Shown here piece after piece: positions 18,128 through 27,686 of a stretch of 38,036 nt of DNA (its first letter is position 1; the number at the start of each line of letters is the position of its first letter). The notes below the pieces were generated by a model. It was not told where the DNA came from. It did no database searches and saw nothing but the letters and a program-made list of their open reading frames with translations. Origin of the DNA: a virus. The position numbers were made by a program, and so were the translations under genes. The stretch covers positions 1 to 38,036 of IMG/VR virus record IMGVR_UViG_3300021960_000206, one strand, 5' to 3'.

Positions 18128-20668
18128 ATGGCAGCAATATTACAATTAAGGAGAGGTGTACTTACTGATTTTAGTGATTACGGAACTAACCTTTCCGAAC
18201 CATACTTTGATACCAGTAGAGATACACTCCACATCGGAACAACCGATGGAACGGGTTCTTCTGCTGATTGGATTACCTTAGTAAAACTTTCACAAGCAAA
18301 TAGTGGTTCTACAAAAGATGAACCAAATACAGGTTCCCTATGGATTGTAGGAGATATAACCGGCTCAGATTTGGGAAGTGGAATACATACAACTTCAAGT
18401 ATGTATTTAAGTGGAAATATAACAGCATCACACGCATGGTTTAAAAATAATGTTCGAATTGATGGTCACTTAATAATGGGTGATAATCAACCAGATGATG
18501 TTGTAACAGTAAGGTCAGATTTTAGTGGTAACCTAATACCAGATAATGACCAATTCGGACAAGTATCATCTGCTGCTACTGATGGATTGTACGATTTAGG
18601 ACAAGATACTAAACGATGGAGAAATGTTTATTTACAAAGAGATGTAAATAGTGGAAGTTTAGGAGGAGCTTTATCAGGTTCAAATATTGATTTAACAGGA
18701 CAGATTAAAGTAGATGAATTAGGTAGATTTGGATATGTAGAAGTTGAAGATTTAGTTGATAATAGACTTGTAATAGTTGGTCCTTCTGGTAGATTAGAAT
18801 CTGATTCAAATCTAACCTACGATGGACAAGATTTCAGATTAACAAATAGTGATTACTACCAAAGTGGTAGTGGTGCAAGTTTCCAATTCCATGGTGCTGG
18901 TATGAATATAACTGGTTCAGTTACTATAAATGAATTAGCAGTTAATGGTGGTATTGTATTTACAAATGTACAAGGAACTTTAGATAACTCTACAAGTTTT
19001 ACATGGAATGATACCTATGTAGGAATTACTGGTGGTGTAAGTGCTTCACAAGATATTTCAGTTGGAAATGAAGCATATTTACAATCAGCAATAGTAAAAG
19101 ATTTAACAAACGATAGAGTTGTAATAGCAGGTATTAATGGTGAATTAGAAGATAGTGTAGATTTTGTATTTACTGATACTGAATTAAACATTGGAGAAGA
19201 AAAATTCACAGTACAAAGAAGTAGTGGTAACACACATACAAGTGGTACACTAGATGTAGATGGACAATCAACTCTTGCATCAGTAAACGTAGAAGATTTA
19301 ACAGATAACAGAGTTGTAATTGTTGGAGCAGGTGGAGAAATCGAAGATGATGGAAACTTCACATTCAATGGTACAGAACTTAACATAGGAACTGGTAATT
19401 TTACAATTCAACAAGGAAGTGGTAACACACAAATATTAGGAACACTTGATGTGGATTCTCAATCAACCCTTTCTTCTCTTAATGTAGAAGATTTAACAAG
19501 TGGTAGAGTAGTACTTGCAGGAACAAGTGGTGAATTAGAAGATAGTGGTAACCTTACTTTTGATGGTTCAACTCTTACTGTAACTGGTGATACCATCGTT
19601 ACTGGTAATTTAACTATACAAGGTACACAAACACAACTTAATACTTCAATATTAAATGTTGAAGATAAAAATATCTTAATTGCAAGTGGAGCAGTAAACG
19701 CTGCAGCCGCTGATGGTGGTGGAATTACAATCGATGGAGCAGATGCAACAATCCTATATTCATCTACAAATGATTCATTCCAACTAAACAAACAATTACA
19801 AGTTGAAGGAAATATTAGTGGTTCTTCATTTGGAGGTACTACCTTACTTTCTTCATCAAACGAAAACTTCGCAGATTATTCACAATCAGTAGATTCAAGA
19901 TTGGTTGCAATCGAAGGACCGATGAGTACTTCTCTTGATTCAAGATTAATTGAAATATTTGCAACAGGTTCAGACCACGAAACAAGATTAGATGAATTAG
20001 AAGGAACTTTCTCAAGTTCAGTAGATGGTAGATTAATTGAAATATTCACAACAGGTTCAGACCACGAAACAAGATTAGATAGTTTAGAAGGAGAATTTTC
20101 TACTTCAGTAGATTCACGAATCACAAATGTATCTGCTTCGTTTGATACTACGATTGGAGCACTTACTTTTGACCAACTTGCGGATGTGAATGATTATACT
20201 GCTTCTTTAATTCCACATGGTTACTTACCTGTTTGGAATAGTGGTTCTCAAGAATGGGCACCAGGTAAACCTGATTTCGAACAAGGTAAGACTCGTTTAT
20301 TCGTTGCTGCATCAAGAAGTAATACTTCTGCATTTTTCTTTAACTCACAAACAAGAACATCAGATACTTCAGCATCACCAGTTGATGATTCAGCTTTTAT
20401 GTTGATATCAGGTGACCTTGATACAATTAAAGTTCATTTAAGATGTAGTAATTCAGTTGATGTAACTGTGGATATATTTAAGAACGCTGATGGAACAGCA
20501 TTCTCAGGTGCAACATCTATGGTAACACCAACTACCACATCATTGACTTCGAATACAATATCAACTATAACTTTCACGAGTTTAAGTATAAACCCATTCG
20601 ATTCTATACACATTAAAGTAACTCCATCAGGTGGCGGTGATTTTTATGGAATCATTGAAATCGTATAA
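18128..20668 (+). CDS. Tail fibre protein with coiled-coil repeats and a distinct C-terminal beta domain
   Basis: This 846-residue protein begins with the fibre tag MAAILQLRRG followed by a SEPYFDTSRDTLHIG segment shared with the next gene. The middle repeats a unit of about 57 residues with VEDLxxxRVVIxGxxGELED-type motifs (near residues 215, 320, 390 and 455), then a LTIQGTQTQLNTS module. Residues 601-658 are two 29-residue repeats (SRLIEIF, SDHETRLDxLEG) that look like a trimeric coiled coil. The last 135 residues form a separate beta-rich domain, possibly the receptor-binding tip, without S74. A TAGGAAA site precedes the ATG. Confidence 0.85.
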   Translation: MAAILQLRRGVLTDFSDYGTNLSEPYFDTSRDTLHIGTTDGTGSSADWITLVKLSQANSGSTKDEPNTGSLWIVGDITGSDLGSGIHTTSSMYLSGNITASHAWFKNNVRIDGHLIMGDNQPDDVVTVRSDFSGNLIPDNDQFGQVSSAATDGLYDLGQDTKRWRNVYLQRDVNSGSLGGALSGSNIDLTGQIKVDELGRFGYVEVEDLVDNRLVIVGPSGRLESDSNLTYDGQDFRLTNSDYYQSGSGASFQFHGAGMNITGSVTINELAVNGGIVFTNVQGTLDNSTSFTWNDTYVGITGGVSASQDISVGNEAYLQSAIVKDLTNDRVVIAGINGELEDSVDFVFTDTELNIGEEKFTVQRSSGNTHTSGTLDVDGQSTLASVNVEDLTDNRVVIVGAGGEIEDDGNFTFNGTELNIGTGNFTIQQGSGNTQILGTLDVDSQSTLSSLNVEDLTSGRVVLAGTSGELEDSGNLTFDGSTLTVTGDTIVTGNLTIQGTQTQLNTSILNVEDKNILIASGAVNAAAADGGGITIDGADATILYSSTNDSFQLNKQLQVEGNISGSSFGGTTLLSSSNENFADYSQSVDSRLVAIEGPMSTSLDSRLIEIFATGSDHETRLDELEGTFSSSVDGRLIEIFTTGSDHETRLDSLEGEFSTSVDSRITNVSASFDTTIGALTFDQLADVNDYTASLIPHGYLPVWNSGSQEWAPGKPDFEQGKTRLFVAASRSNTSAFFFNSQTRTSDTSASPVDDSAFMLISGDLDTIKVHLRCSNSVDVTVDIFKNADGTAFSGATSMVTPTTTSLTSNTISTITFTSLSINPFDSIHIKVTPSGGGDFYGIIEIV
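19928..20101 (+). repeat. Two 87-base tandem repeats in a fibre gene
   Basis: Units at 19928-20014 and 20015-20101 encode 29 residues each. They share SRLIEIF- or GRLIEIF-type and TGSDHETRLD sequence and begin a third partial copy (SVDSRI). The heptad-like spacing suggests a coiled coil. Confidence 0.8.
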
Positions 20669-20688
20669 TGATGGATTACAAAAAAATA

Positions 20689-20696
20689 TATTTATA
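20689..20696 (+). promoter_or_regulatory. TATTTATA motif, possible late promoter
   Basis: It lies 27 bases before the start at 20724, with a TAGGAAA-like ribosome site between. No terminator is visible between this gene and the one before it. Confidence 0.4.
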
Positions 20697-20723
20697 GTAT
20701 AGGATAAAGTTAGGAAAGAGTAA

Positions 20724-23700
20724 ATGGCAGCAATATTACAATTAAGACAAGGTTCAACGAGTACTTATATCTCACAAGGACCTAACATAGCAGAACCTTT
20801 TTTTGATACTGGTTCCAATATTCTTGTTGTAGGTAAATCTGCTAGTGAAGTAATTAAACTTACAAAATTAGATGAATCAAACGCTGGTTCATTTTCTATT
20901 ACTGGTGATTATACTGGTTCAAACTTATATCTTAGTGGTGATTTAACTGCATCAAACGTAAATCTTAGTGGTGATATCACAATTGGTGGTAATATTATTT
21001 TAGGAGATGCAGTACAAGACAGCATTACAATATCAGGTCAATTTGATTCTGATTTAATTCCATCTGCATCAGCAACTTACGATTTAGGTTCTACAACTAA
21101 AAAATGGAATCATTTATACGCATTATCTGCTTCAATTGATTCAGTAGATTTGGTAGCAAATTTACCAAGTGGGGTAGTATCAAGTTCTGCACAAATATCA
21201 TTATTAGGATATGATAATTATGGTGGATGGTATGCACGAGGAGATAATAATAATGATTTATTTATATCATCGTATCAAAGACTTTATTTTACTGGTAGAA
21301 ATGGTATAATAACTGAAACTTTAGCTCCAGGTAACGAGTATGTATATTTTGATTTAGATACTGGTTCTGTTCATTTTACTGATGCAGTTGCTGGAGTAGG
21401 TGCACCAGCCGGAACTATTTCTGGTTCACAACAAGTAATTGATTTACTACCAAGTGGTGTAATTAGTGGTTCTACACAATTACCAAATGGTTTAGTTAGT
21501 GGTTCATCTCAAGTAGTTGAATCATTACCAACAAATACAGTAAGTGGCTCAGTACAAGTTCTTGGTGGAACAAGTATAGTTTCATCTTCAGTTCAAGTAG
21601 TATCATTCTTACCAAGTGGTACTGTTAGTGGTTCATCTCAAGTAGTTGATGTATTAACTCAAGTAAATTCATTTACATCATCACAAGATACAAAAAATAC
21701 AACATTAGCAACTTATACTGGTTCAGTAGATACATCTATTAGTTCTCTTAATTCGTTTACAAATTCATTTGATACTGCAATTTCATTAAACTCAAGTGAT
21801 GTAACAATATTAGGAAACTTAACAGTACAAGGAACACAAACTCAACTTAATACAAGTACATTAAATGTTGAGGATAAAAATATTTTACTTGCAAGTGGTG
21901 CAGCTGATTCTTCAGCTGCAAATGGAGCAGGTATAACAATTGATGGAGCAAATAAATCACTACAATGGGAACATAGTACAACTCAATTCGTATTTGATGC
22001 ACAAGTAAGTTCTTCAGTAGGATTTAAAGGAGATGGTTCTAACTTAACAGGTTTAACCGCAGATTCTGTTGAATATGATAACATATTAAATAAACCAACT
22101 CTTGTAAGTGGTTCAGACCAAATATTGGGAGGGAGTGATATAGTTTCATCTTCAACTCAAGTAACCAACTTTTTACCAAGTGGTACAATAAGTGGTTCAA
22201 CTCAAGTTCTTGGTGGTACAAGTATAGTTTCATCTTCAAATCAAGTTATAACTTATTTACCAAGTGGAACAGTATCGGGTTCAACTCAAATCATAGAAGT
22301 ATTAGAAGTACAAACACCAGGTTTAGTTAGTGGTTCAGACCAAGTAACTGCATCTTTGGATTCAAGATATGCTACTCTTGGTGGTAATAATTTATTATCA
22401 TCTTCAAATGAAAACTTCTCTGATTATTCACAATCGGTAGATACAAGATTATTAAATACTCTTTCAAGTGGTTCAGCAACATCACAATCACTATATACTT
22501 TAGTTGGAAATTTCCCAACAAGTGGTTCTTTAGGAACTTCGGCATTCTATAACGTATCATCTTCATTAGCAGATGACCCTAATACAATTCCAAACGTAAA
22601 AGCAGTTTATGATTACATTAATAATGTAGTTCAAGCAGCAGATATTACTGGTGTTTCTGCCTCATTTGGTTTAAGTGGTGGTGGAGATGCTGGATATGTA
22701 TCTCTTTCTTTGGATACCTCATCTCAACATTTTATAAATGGAGTTCAAGCTCAACAATCTTATTATGGTGGTTGGTACGCTGATGCTACCAATGGTTTAA
22801 ACCAACACATTTCTTCAGGAGAAAAACTATATTTTAGGGGAGATACTACCACGAATGATATCAGTACCACAATAACCCAACTTCTTGGTGTTAACTACAT
22901 TGAGTTCCAAATAAATACAGGTTCATCTCACTTTAGTAACGCAGTTGCAGCGATAGGTGCACCAGCCGGAACTGTTTCTGGTTCTCAACAAGTAATTGAT
23001 TTCTTACCAAGTGGGGTAATTAGTGGTTCAGACCAATTACCAAGTGGTATTATTAGTGGTTCTGCAATTTCAACTGATGGAACTGATTTAGTTGCAATAG
23101 GAACTTCTGTTGGTAACGTTGCTGATTTAGGAAGTGGTAATCAATTATCACTTTATAATAGTGGACTTTCAGGTATTCTTTCTTTTGATGATTCTGGTAC
23201 AGTTAAATCTTATGATTATGTTTCATCTAACGTAAGGTATGTAGATACAAATAGTGGAGTATCCATAGCAATTAAACCCGATGCAACCGCAACAAAAGCA
23301 TGGGTATTTGATACTGATGGAGATTTAGTATCCAATGGAGGAAGTTGGAATAGTGGTAATTTATACTCAAGTAATGTAATAGCAAGAAACGCGGTTACTG
23401 CATCCAATATGTTAGTTGATTTTAATATAACTGCGGATACTTTTATTGGTACTATTGCTGCTGATAATGGTGTAATTAGTGGTTCATCTCAAGTAATATC
23501 TTCGTTACCAAGCGGAGTAGTTAGTGGAAGTTCTCAAATTACAATTACTGAATCACAGATTTCAGATTTATCTCATACAGATATTTCAAATCTTAATACA
23601 TTTACAGGTTCATTTAATAGTGCTATTTCATTAAACTCAAGTGATGTAACAATATTAGGTAACCTTACAGTACAAGGTGATACAACACAACTTAATACTG

Positions 23701-24485
23701 CAACATTGAATGTTGAGGATTTAAACATTACATTAGCTTCTGGATCTGCTTCATCGGCTGCAGCGAATGGTGCTGGTATTACAGTAGATGGAGCGAGTGC
23801 TACACTTACTTACGCATCAACTGGTGATAAGTGGGTATTTAACAAGGTAGTAGATGTACCAACAAGTGGTATTTTAATCAATGGTACGGCAGTAACTTCA
23901 ACTGCAGCAGAACTTAACCAATTAGATGGAGTAACTGTTGGAGGAACAACTGCAGGAGATATTGTAACAATCGATGCAACACAAACTCTTACTAACAAAA
24001 CTATTTCAGCAGCACAAGTAACTGAAATCAGTAACTTAACAGCAGATGAAGGTGCACAATTAGAAAATATTGGTACAACAACAATATCTGCAACTCAATG
24101 GGGATATTTGGGTTCATCCAATCAAGGAATCGCAACCGGTGATGATGTAACCTTTAATACTGTATCCGCAACTGGTGATATTGTTGCTTACGCATCCTCA
24201 GATAGAAGATTAAAAGATGAAATTCAACCGATTTCTGACCCAATTTCAAAAATAAATTCAATTGGAGGGTATTCTTTTGTTTGGAATACTGAAAAACAGA
24301 ATATTTATAATGGTAAAGATTATGGTGTTATAGCTCAAGAAATCGAAGAAATCCTACCAGAGTTGGTACAGACACGAGAAAATGGGTATAAAGCCGTAAA
24401 ATATGATAAGTTAGTATCACTACTTATCGAAGGTATTAAAGAACTTTCTAAAGAAGTTCAAGAATTAAAGAAAAAAATTAATTAG
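20724..24485 (+). CDS. Tail fibre protein with C-terminal peptidase S74 chaperone domain
   Basis: This 1253-residue fibre starts with MAAILQLRQG. It carries YDLGSTTKKW and GDGSNLTGL modules, two copies of LTVQG(T/D)TQLNT-type modules, many VSGSSQV repeats, and an internal duplication of a YGGWYA domain (21204-21480 and 22764-23040). An AAELNQLDGV block and ISATQWGYLG lead into the chaperone. The S74 domain starts at S1159-D1160 (SDRRLKDEI). It contains GYSFVWN, DYGVIAQEIEEILPELV, and a coiled-coil end. In this family the domain trimerises the fibre and then cuts itself off just before the Ser, with the Ser-Asp pair essential; both are present. A tail of about 95 residues should therefore be released. 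Confidence 0.9.
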   Translation: MAAILQLRQGSTSTYISQGPNIAEPFFDTGSNILVVGKSASEVIKLTKLDESNAGSFSITGDYTGSNLYLSGDLTASNVNLSGDITIGGNIILGDAVQDSITISGQFDSDLIPSASATYDLGSTTKKWNHLYALSASIDSVDLVANLPSGVVSSSAQISLLGYDNYGGWYARGDNNNDLFISSYQRLYFTGRNGIITETLAPGNEYVYFDLDTGSVHFTDAVAGVGAPAGTISGSQQVIDLLPSGVISGSTQLPNGLVSGSSQVVESLPTNTVSGSVQVLGGTSIVSSSVQVVSFLPSGTVSGSSQVVDVLTQVNSFTSSQDTKNTTLATYTGSVDTSISSLNSFTNSFDTAISLNSSDVTILGNLTVQGTQTQLNTSTLNVEDKNILLASGAADSSAANGAGITIDGANKSLQWEHSTTQFVFDAQVSSSVGFKGDGSNLTGLTADSVEYDNILNKPTLVSGSDQILGGSDIVSSSTQVTNFLPSGTISGSTQVLGGTSIVSSSNQVITYLPSGTVSGSTQIIEVLEVQTPGLVSGSDQVTASLDSRYATLGGNNLLSSSNENFSDYSQSVDTRLLNTLSSGSATSQSLYTLVGNFPTSGSLGTSAFYNVSSSLADDPNTIPNVKAVYDYINNVVQAADITGVSASFGLSGGGDAGYVSLSLDTSSQHFINGVQAQQSYYGGWYADATNGLNQHISSGEKLYFRGDTTTNDISTTITQLLGVNYIEFQINTGSSHFSNAVAAIGAPAGTVSGSQQVIDFLPSGVISGSDQLPSGIISGSAISTDGTDLVAIGTSVGNVADLGSGNQLSLYNSGLSGILSFDDSGTVKSYDYVSSNVRYVDTNSGVSIAIKPDATATKAWVFDTDGDLVSNGGSWNSGNLYSSNVIARNAVTASNMLVDFNITADTFIGTIAADNGVISGSSQVISSLPSGVVSGSSQITITESQISDLSHTDISNLNTFTGSFNSAISLNSSDVTILGNLTVQGDTTQLNTATLNVEDLNITLASGSASSAAANGAGITVDGASATLTYASTGDKWVFNKVVDVPTSGILINGTAVTSTAAELNQLDGVTVGGTTAGDIVTIDATQTLTNKTISAAQVTEISNLTADEGAQLENIGTTTISATQWGYLGSSNQGIATGDDVTFNTVSATGDIVAYASSDRRLKDEIQPISDPISKINSIGGYSFVWNTEKQNIYNGKDYGVIAQEIEEILPELVQTRENGYKAVKYDKLVSLLIEGIKELSKEVQELKKKIN

Positions 24486-24497
24486 GGAAAATAAAAC

Positions 24498-25130
24498 ATG
24501 GCTCAAATTATCAGACTAAAAAGAAGTACAGTAGCAGGTAGTGTTCCAACTACTTCTGATTTAACTACTGGCGAATTAGCAATCAACGTTCATGATGGTA
24601 AAGTATTCCTTCGAAAAAGTGGTTCGGCTGGTGATGATATCAGACAAGTAGTAACAGATGAATTTACAGGTTCACTTAATGTAAATGGTTCAGTTACTGC
24701 CTCATTTTTTACAGGAGATGGTAGTGGATTAACCAATATTACAGTTGACCAATCAGCAACCGTTAAACAATCTTTCACAGGAACAACTTGGACAGTAAAT
24801 CACAACTTAAATGCACCGAATCCAATCGTTCAAGCATACGATAGTGATGATTACCAAATTGTACCACAAAGTATTAGAATTACTGATTCAGATACAGTAA
24901 CAATTACATTCCCTAATTCTGTTACTGGTTATGCAGTAGTTGCAAAAGGTGGTCATATCGTTAGTGGTTCAGTAGATGCTGATAACATTAGTGGTTTTGA
25001 TGAAAAAGTAAAAACAAAATTAAATACAGATGGTGTATTTAGTGGTTCAGCACAAGTAACTCTTAGTGGTGATGTAACTGGAACCGCAGCATCTTCATCA
25101 ATCGCATCAATAGATGGTGGTGATATTTAA
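24498..25130 (+). CDS. Short fibre protein with HNL module and DGG-type C-terminus
   Basis: This 210-residue protein starts with the fibre tag MAQIIRLKRSTVAG and a PTTSDLTTGELAIN segment that is widespread in phage fibres. A GDGSGLTNI turn follows, then one copy of a module with WTVNHNLN, VQAYDSDDYQIVPQSI and VVAKGGHIV (about residues 95-155) that occurs three times in the gene at 27687. It ends in SIDGGDI, like the proteins at 14102 and 14748. It lies 12 bases after the S74 fibre and before a fibre gene that lacks an N-terminal tag, so it may act as a base or adaptor for that partner. Confidence 0.8.
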   Translation: MAQIIRLKRSTVAGSVPTTSDLTTGELAINVHDGKVFLRKSGSAGDDIRQVVTDEFTGSLNVNGSVTASFFTGDGSGLTNITVDQSATVKQSFTGTTWTVNHNLNAPNPIVQAYDSDDYQIVPQSIRITDSDTVTITFPNSVTGYAVVAKGGHIVSGSVDADNISGFDEKVKTKLNTDGVFSGSAQVTLSGDVTGTAASSSIASIDGGDI

Positions 25131-25142
25131 GAAAAAAAATAA

Positions 25143-25150
25143 TATTTATA
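25143..25150 (+). promoter_or_regulatory. TATTTATA motif, possible late promoter
   Basis: It lies in the 48-base gap, 28 bases before the start at 25179. Confidence 0.4.
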
Positions 25151-25178
25151 TAAGTAATTAAAATAGGATAGAAAAAAA

Positions 25179-27587
25179 ATGATTATACACAGTCCCATAA
25201 TTTCAGGTTCGTTAACATTCGCAGATGGAGCAACCTTTACGTTACCAGATAATGGTCAATATTCTGGTTCATTTAGTGGTTCAGCACAATTTAGTACTAT
25301 TGGTTCAGACCTTATACCTGATACATCAGGAGCTTATGACTTAGGTTCTGAGGCATACCCATTCCAAGACCTTTGGTTAGTTGGTAATACCGCAAATATT
25401 GGTGGTATTTCACTTGGAGTAAGTGCTGGTGGATTGAACATTAAAAATAAATCAACTGGTAATGCAGCTCCAATTGCAGCATCAACTATAACCATTGGTG
25501 GTATTCTTGGTGGTGTTGGAACTAAATCATTCAAATTAAACAATGATGGTGAGATAGAAGCACAGGATGAAAACGGAGCTGCAACAGCTGTCGTTGCTTC
25601 TTCTTTAATTGTATCAAGTAGTAATGGTGCAGTAACCATGAGTGTAGATACTAATGGTGAAGTAGTTACAACTACATCAGCTGGAGGTCAAGCATCTTCA
25701 AACATTTCTGGTTCATTCACAGGTTCAGTACAAGATTTAGTAGGTAATGGTAATGCAACATTTAACGATGCTGTAACCGTAAGTGGTCTATCCTCACTTG
25801 ATGGTGGTATTGATGTAGATGGAGTATTTACAGTTGCTGATTCAACTGGTAACGTTGCAACAACAGGAACTCTATCCGCAGGAGCAACAACTGTAACTGG
25901 TTTAACCGCAAATGGAAGTATTAGTGGTTCTGGCACTTTATCCGCTGGGGCAACTACTTTAACTTCAACTGTTGATGTAACTGGATTAGCAAGTTTAGAT
26001 GGTGGTATTGATGTAGATGGAGCATTTACAGTAGGAGATACAAATGGTAATGTTGTAACAACAGGTACAATCACAGTACCAGAAGGAAACTTAACAATTG
26101 GTTCAACCGCAGTTGATGCAACCGCATCAGAACTTAACTTATTAGATGGTTCAACCGCTGGTACAGTTACCAACTCGAAAGCAGTAGTATATGGTTCAGG
26201 TGGTGAAGTAAACGCTACCAAACTACAAGTTGGAGGAGTTGATATTACCGCAACACCTGCAGAACTTAACTTATTAGATGGTGTAGCTGGATTAGTTCAA
26301 TCAGATTTCACTAAATTAGCAGCAATTGAAGTAACTGCAACTAAGATTAACTACCTAACAGATATGACAGGTAATGTTAAGGAATACATCGATAATGAAG
26401 TAGCTGGTATAGTTGATTCAGCACCTGGTACTCTTGATACTCTTAATGAGTTAGCAGCTGCACTTGGTGATGATGCAAACTTCTCAACTACTATTTCTAA
26501 CACAATCGGTGGTAAAGTATCACAATCATTACAAGTTATTGCAGGAGATGGTTTAACTGGTGGTGGTAATTTAACCACAGATAGAACTTTAAATGTTGGT
26601 GGTACAGCTAATAGAATTTCAGTATCTGCAGATGCAGTTGATATCGCTTCAACATATGTTGGACAGACATCAATTACAACTTTAGGTACAATTGCAACTG
26701 GTGTTTGGCAAGGTACGACTATCGCATCAGAATACTTAGATGCAGACCCACTACCAGTTGGTTCGGTATCAGGTTCATCTCAAATTGTATTACAAGATGC
26801 TAACAAAACTGGATTTACAGGTGCTTCTTCAATTACAACTTTAGGTACAATTACAACTGGTACTTGGAATGGTACTGCAATTGCACATGATTATATTGGA
26901 TTAGATGCAATCGATGGTACAAACATCTCAGATGATGCAATTGATTCAGAACACTATGTAGAAGGTTCTATTGATAATATACACTTAGCAGGTTCAATTG
27001 CGGCTTCAAAAATTACTGAAATATCAAACCTAACAGCAGCAGAAGGTGAGCAATTAGAAAATATTGGTACAACTACAATCTCGGCAACTCAATGGGGTTA
27101 CTTAGGAGGAATGAACCAAGATGTAACTACTTCATCAAACGTAACATTTGGTAATGTAAATGGTGCGACTGGTACATTTACTGGTGACGTTATTGCATAC
27201 GCATCTTCTGATGAAAGATTAAAAGATAATATCCAAGTTATTAGTGAACCACTTCAAAAAATAAGTGAATTGAGAGGTGTAAAATGGGAATGGAATGATA
27301 ATGCAGACGCTATTCAAAAACAATTACCTACTGTTGGTGTAATTGCACAAGATGTAGAAAAAGTATTACCTGAATTAGTTCACACTAAAAGTGATGGATA
27401 TAAAGCAGTTGATTATCCTAAATTAGTTGCTCTTTTAATTGAATGTGTAAAAGAACAACAAAAAGAAATTGATGGACTTCACGCATCTCATCAAGAACAG
27501 AATAATTCTAATTCAGATATTTTGAATGGAATTTTATCGGATATCAATCAACTAAAAGATGATTTAAACGATTTAAAATCAAAATAA
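25179..27587 (+). CDS. Tail fibre protein without N-terminal tag, with C-terminal peptidase S74 domain
   Basis: This 802-residue protein opens directly in fibre repeats (SPIISGSLTFADGA) rather than the MAxI tag. It carries a YDLGSEAYPF block, two SSLDGGIDVDGxFTV-type repeats (25795 and 25993), and two ELNLLDG blocks. A GTLDTLNELAAALGDD helix and a LTGGGNLTTDRTLNVGG module come before the chaperone. The S74 domain starts at S677-D678 (SDERLKDNI) and includes KWEWND, VGVIAQDVEKVLPELV and a long coiled coil. Self-cleavage before S677 is predicted from the family. The missing tag suggests that it attaches through another protein, perhaps the short fibre just upstream. Tandem terminators follow. 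Confidence 0.9.
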   Translation: MIIHSPIISGSLTFADGATFTLPDNGQYSGSFSGSAQFSTIGSDLIPDTSGAYDLGSEAYPFQDLWLVGNTANIGGISLGVSAGGLNIKNKSTGNAAPIAASTITIGGILGGVGTKSFKLNNDGEIEAQDENGAATAVVASSLIVSSSNGAVTMSVDTNGEVVTTTSAGGQASSNISGSFTGSVQDLVGNGNATFNDAVTVSGLSSLDGGIDVDGVFTVADSTGNVATTGTLSAGATTVTGLTANGSISGSGTLSAGATTLTSTVDVTGLASLDGGIDVDGAFTVGDTNGNVVTTGTITVPEGNLTIGSTAVDATASELNLLDGSTAGTVTNSKAVVYGSGGEVNATKLQVGGVDITATPAELNLLDGVAGLVQSDFTKLAAIEVTATKINYLTDMTGNVKEYIDNEVAGIVDSAPGTLDTLNELAAALGDDANFSTTISNTIGGKVSQSLQVIAGDGLTGGGNLTTDRTLNVGGTANRISVSADAVDIASTYVGQTSITTLGTIATGVWQGTTIASEYLDADPLPVGSVSGSSQIVLQDANKTGFTGASSITTLGTITTGTWNGTAIAHDYIGLDAIDGTNISDDAIDSEHYVEGSIDNIHLAGSIAASKITEISNLTAAEGEQLENIGTTTISATQWGYLGGMNQDVTTSSNVTFGNVNGATGTFTGDVIAYASSDERLKDNIQVISEPLQKISELRGVKWEWNDNADAIQKQLPTVGVIAQDVEKVLPELVHTKSDGYKAVDYPKLVALLIECVKEQQKEIDGLHASHQEQNNSNSDILNGILSDINQLKDDLNDLKSK

Positions 27588-27598
27588 AAAGGTAAAAA

Positions 27599-27644
27599 AA
27601 ACCCCTCCTTAGTGGGGGGTTTAATCCTTATATAAGGATTTTTT
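27599..27644 (+). terminator. Tandem terminator hairpins after the S74 fibre gene
   Basis: AAACCCCTC (27599-27607) pairs with GGGGGGTTT (27614-27622, one U-G pair). Immediately after it, the perfect palindrome AATCCTTATATAAGGATT (27623-27640) is followed by TTTT. Either could end transcription; together they look like an efficient stop in the middle of the fibre array. Confidence 0.85.
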
Positions 27645-27686
27645 AATTACCAACTAATTATATAATGAAAACGGTAAGTCATAAAT

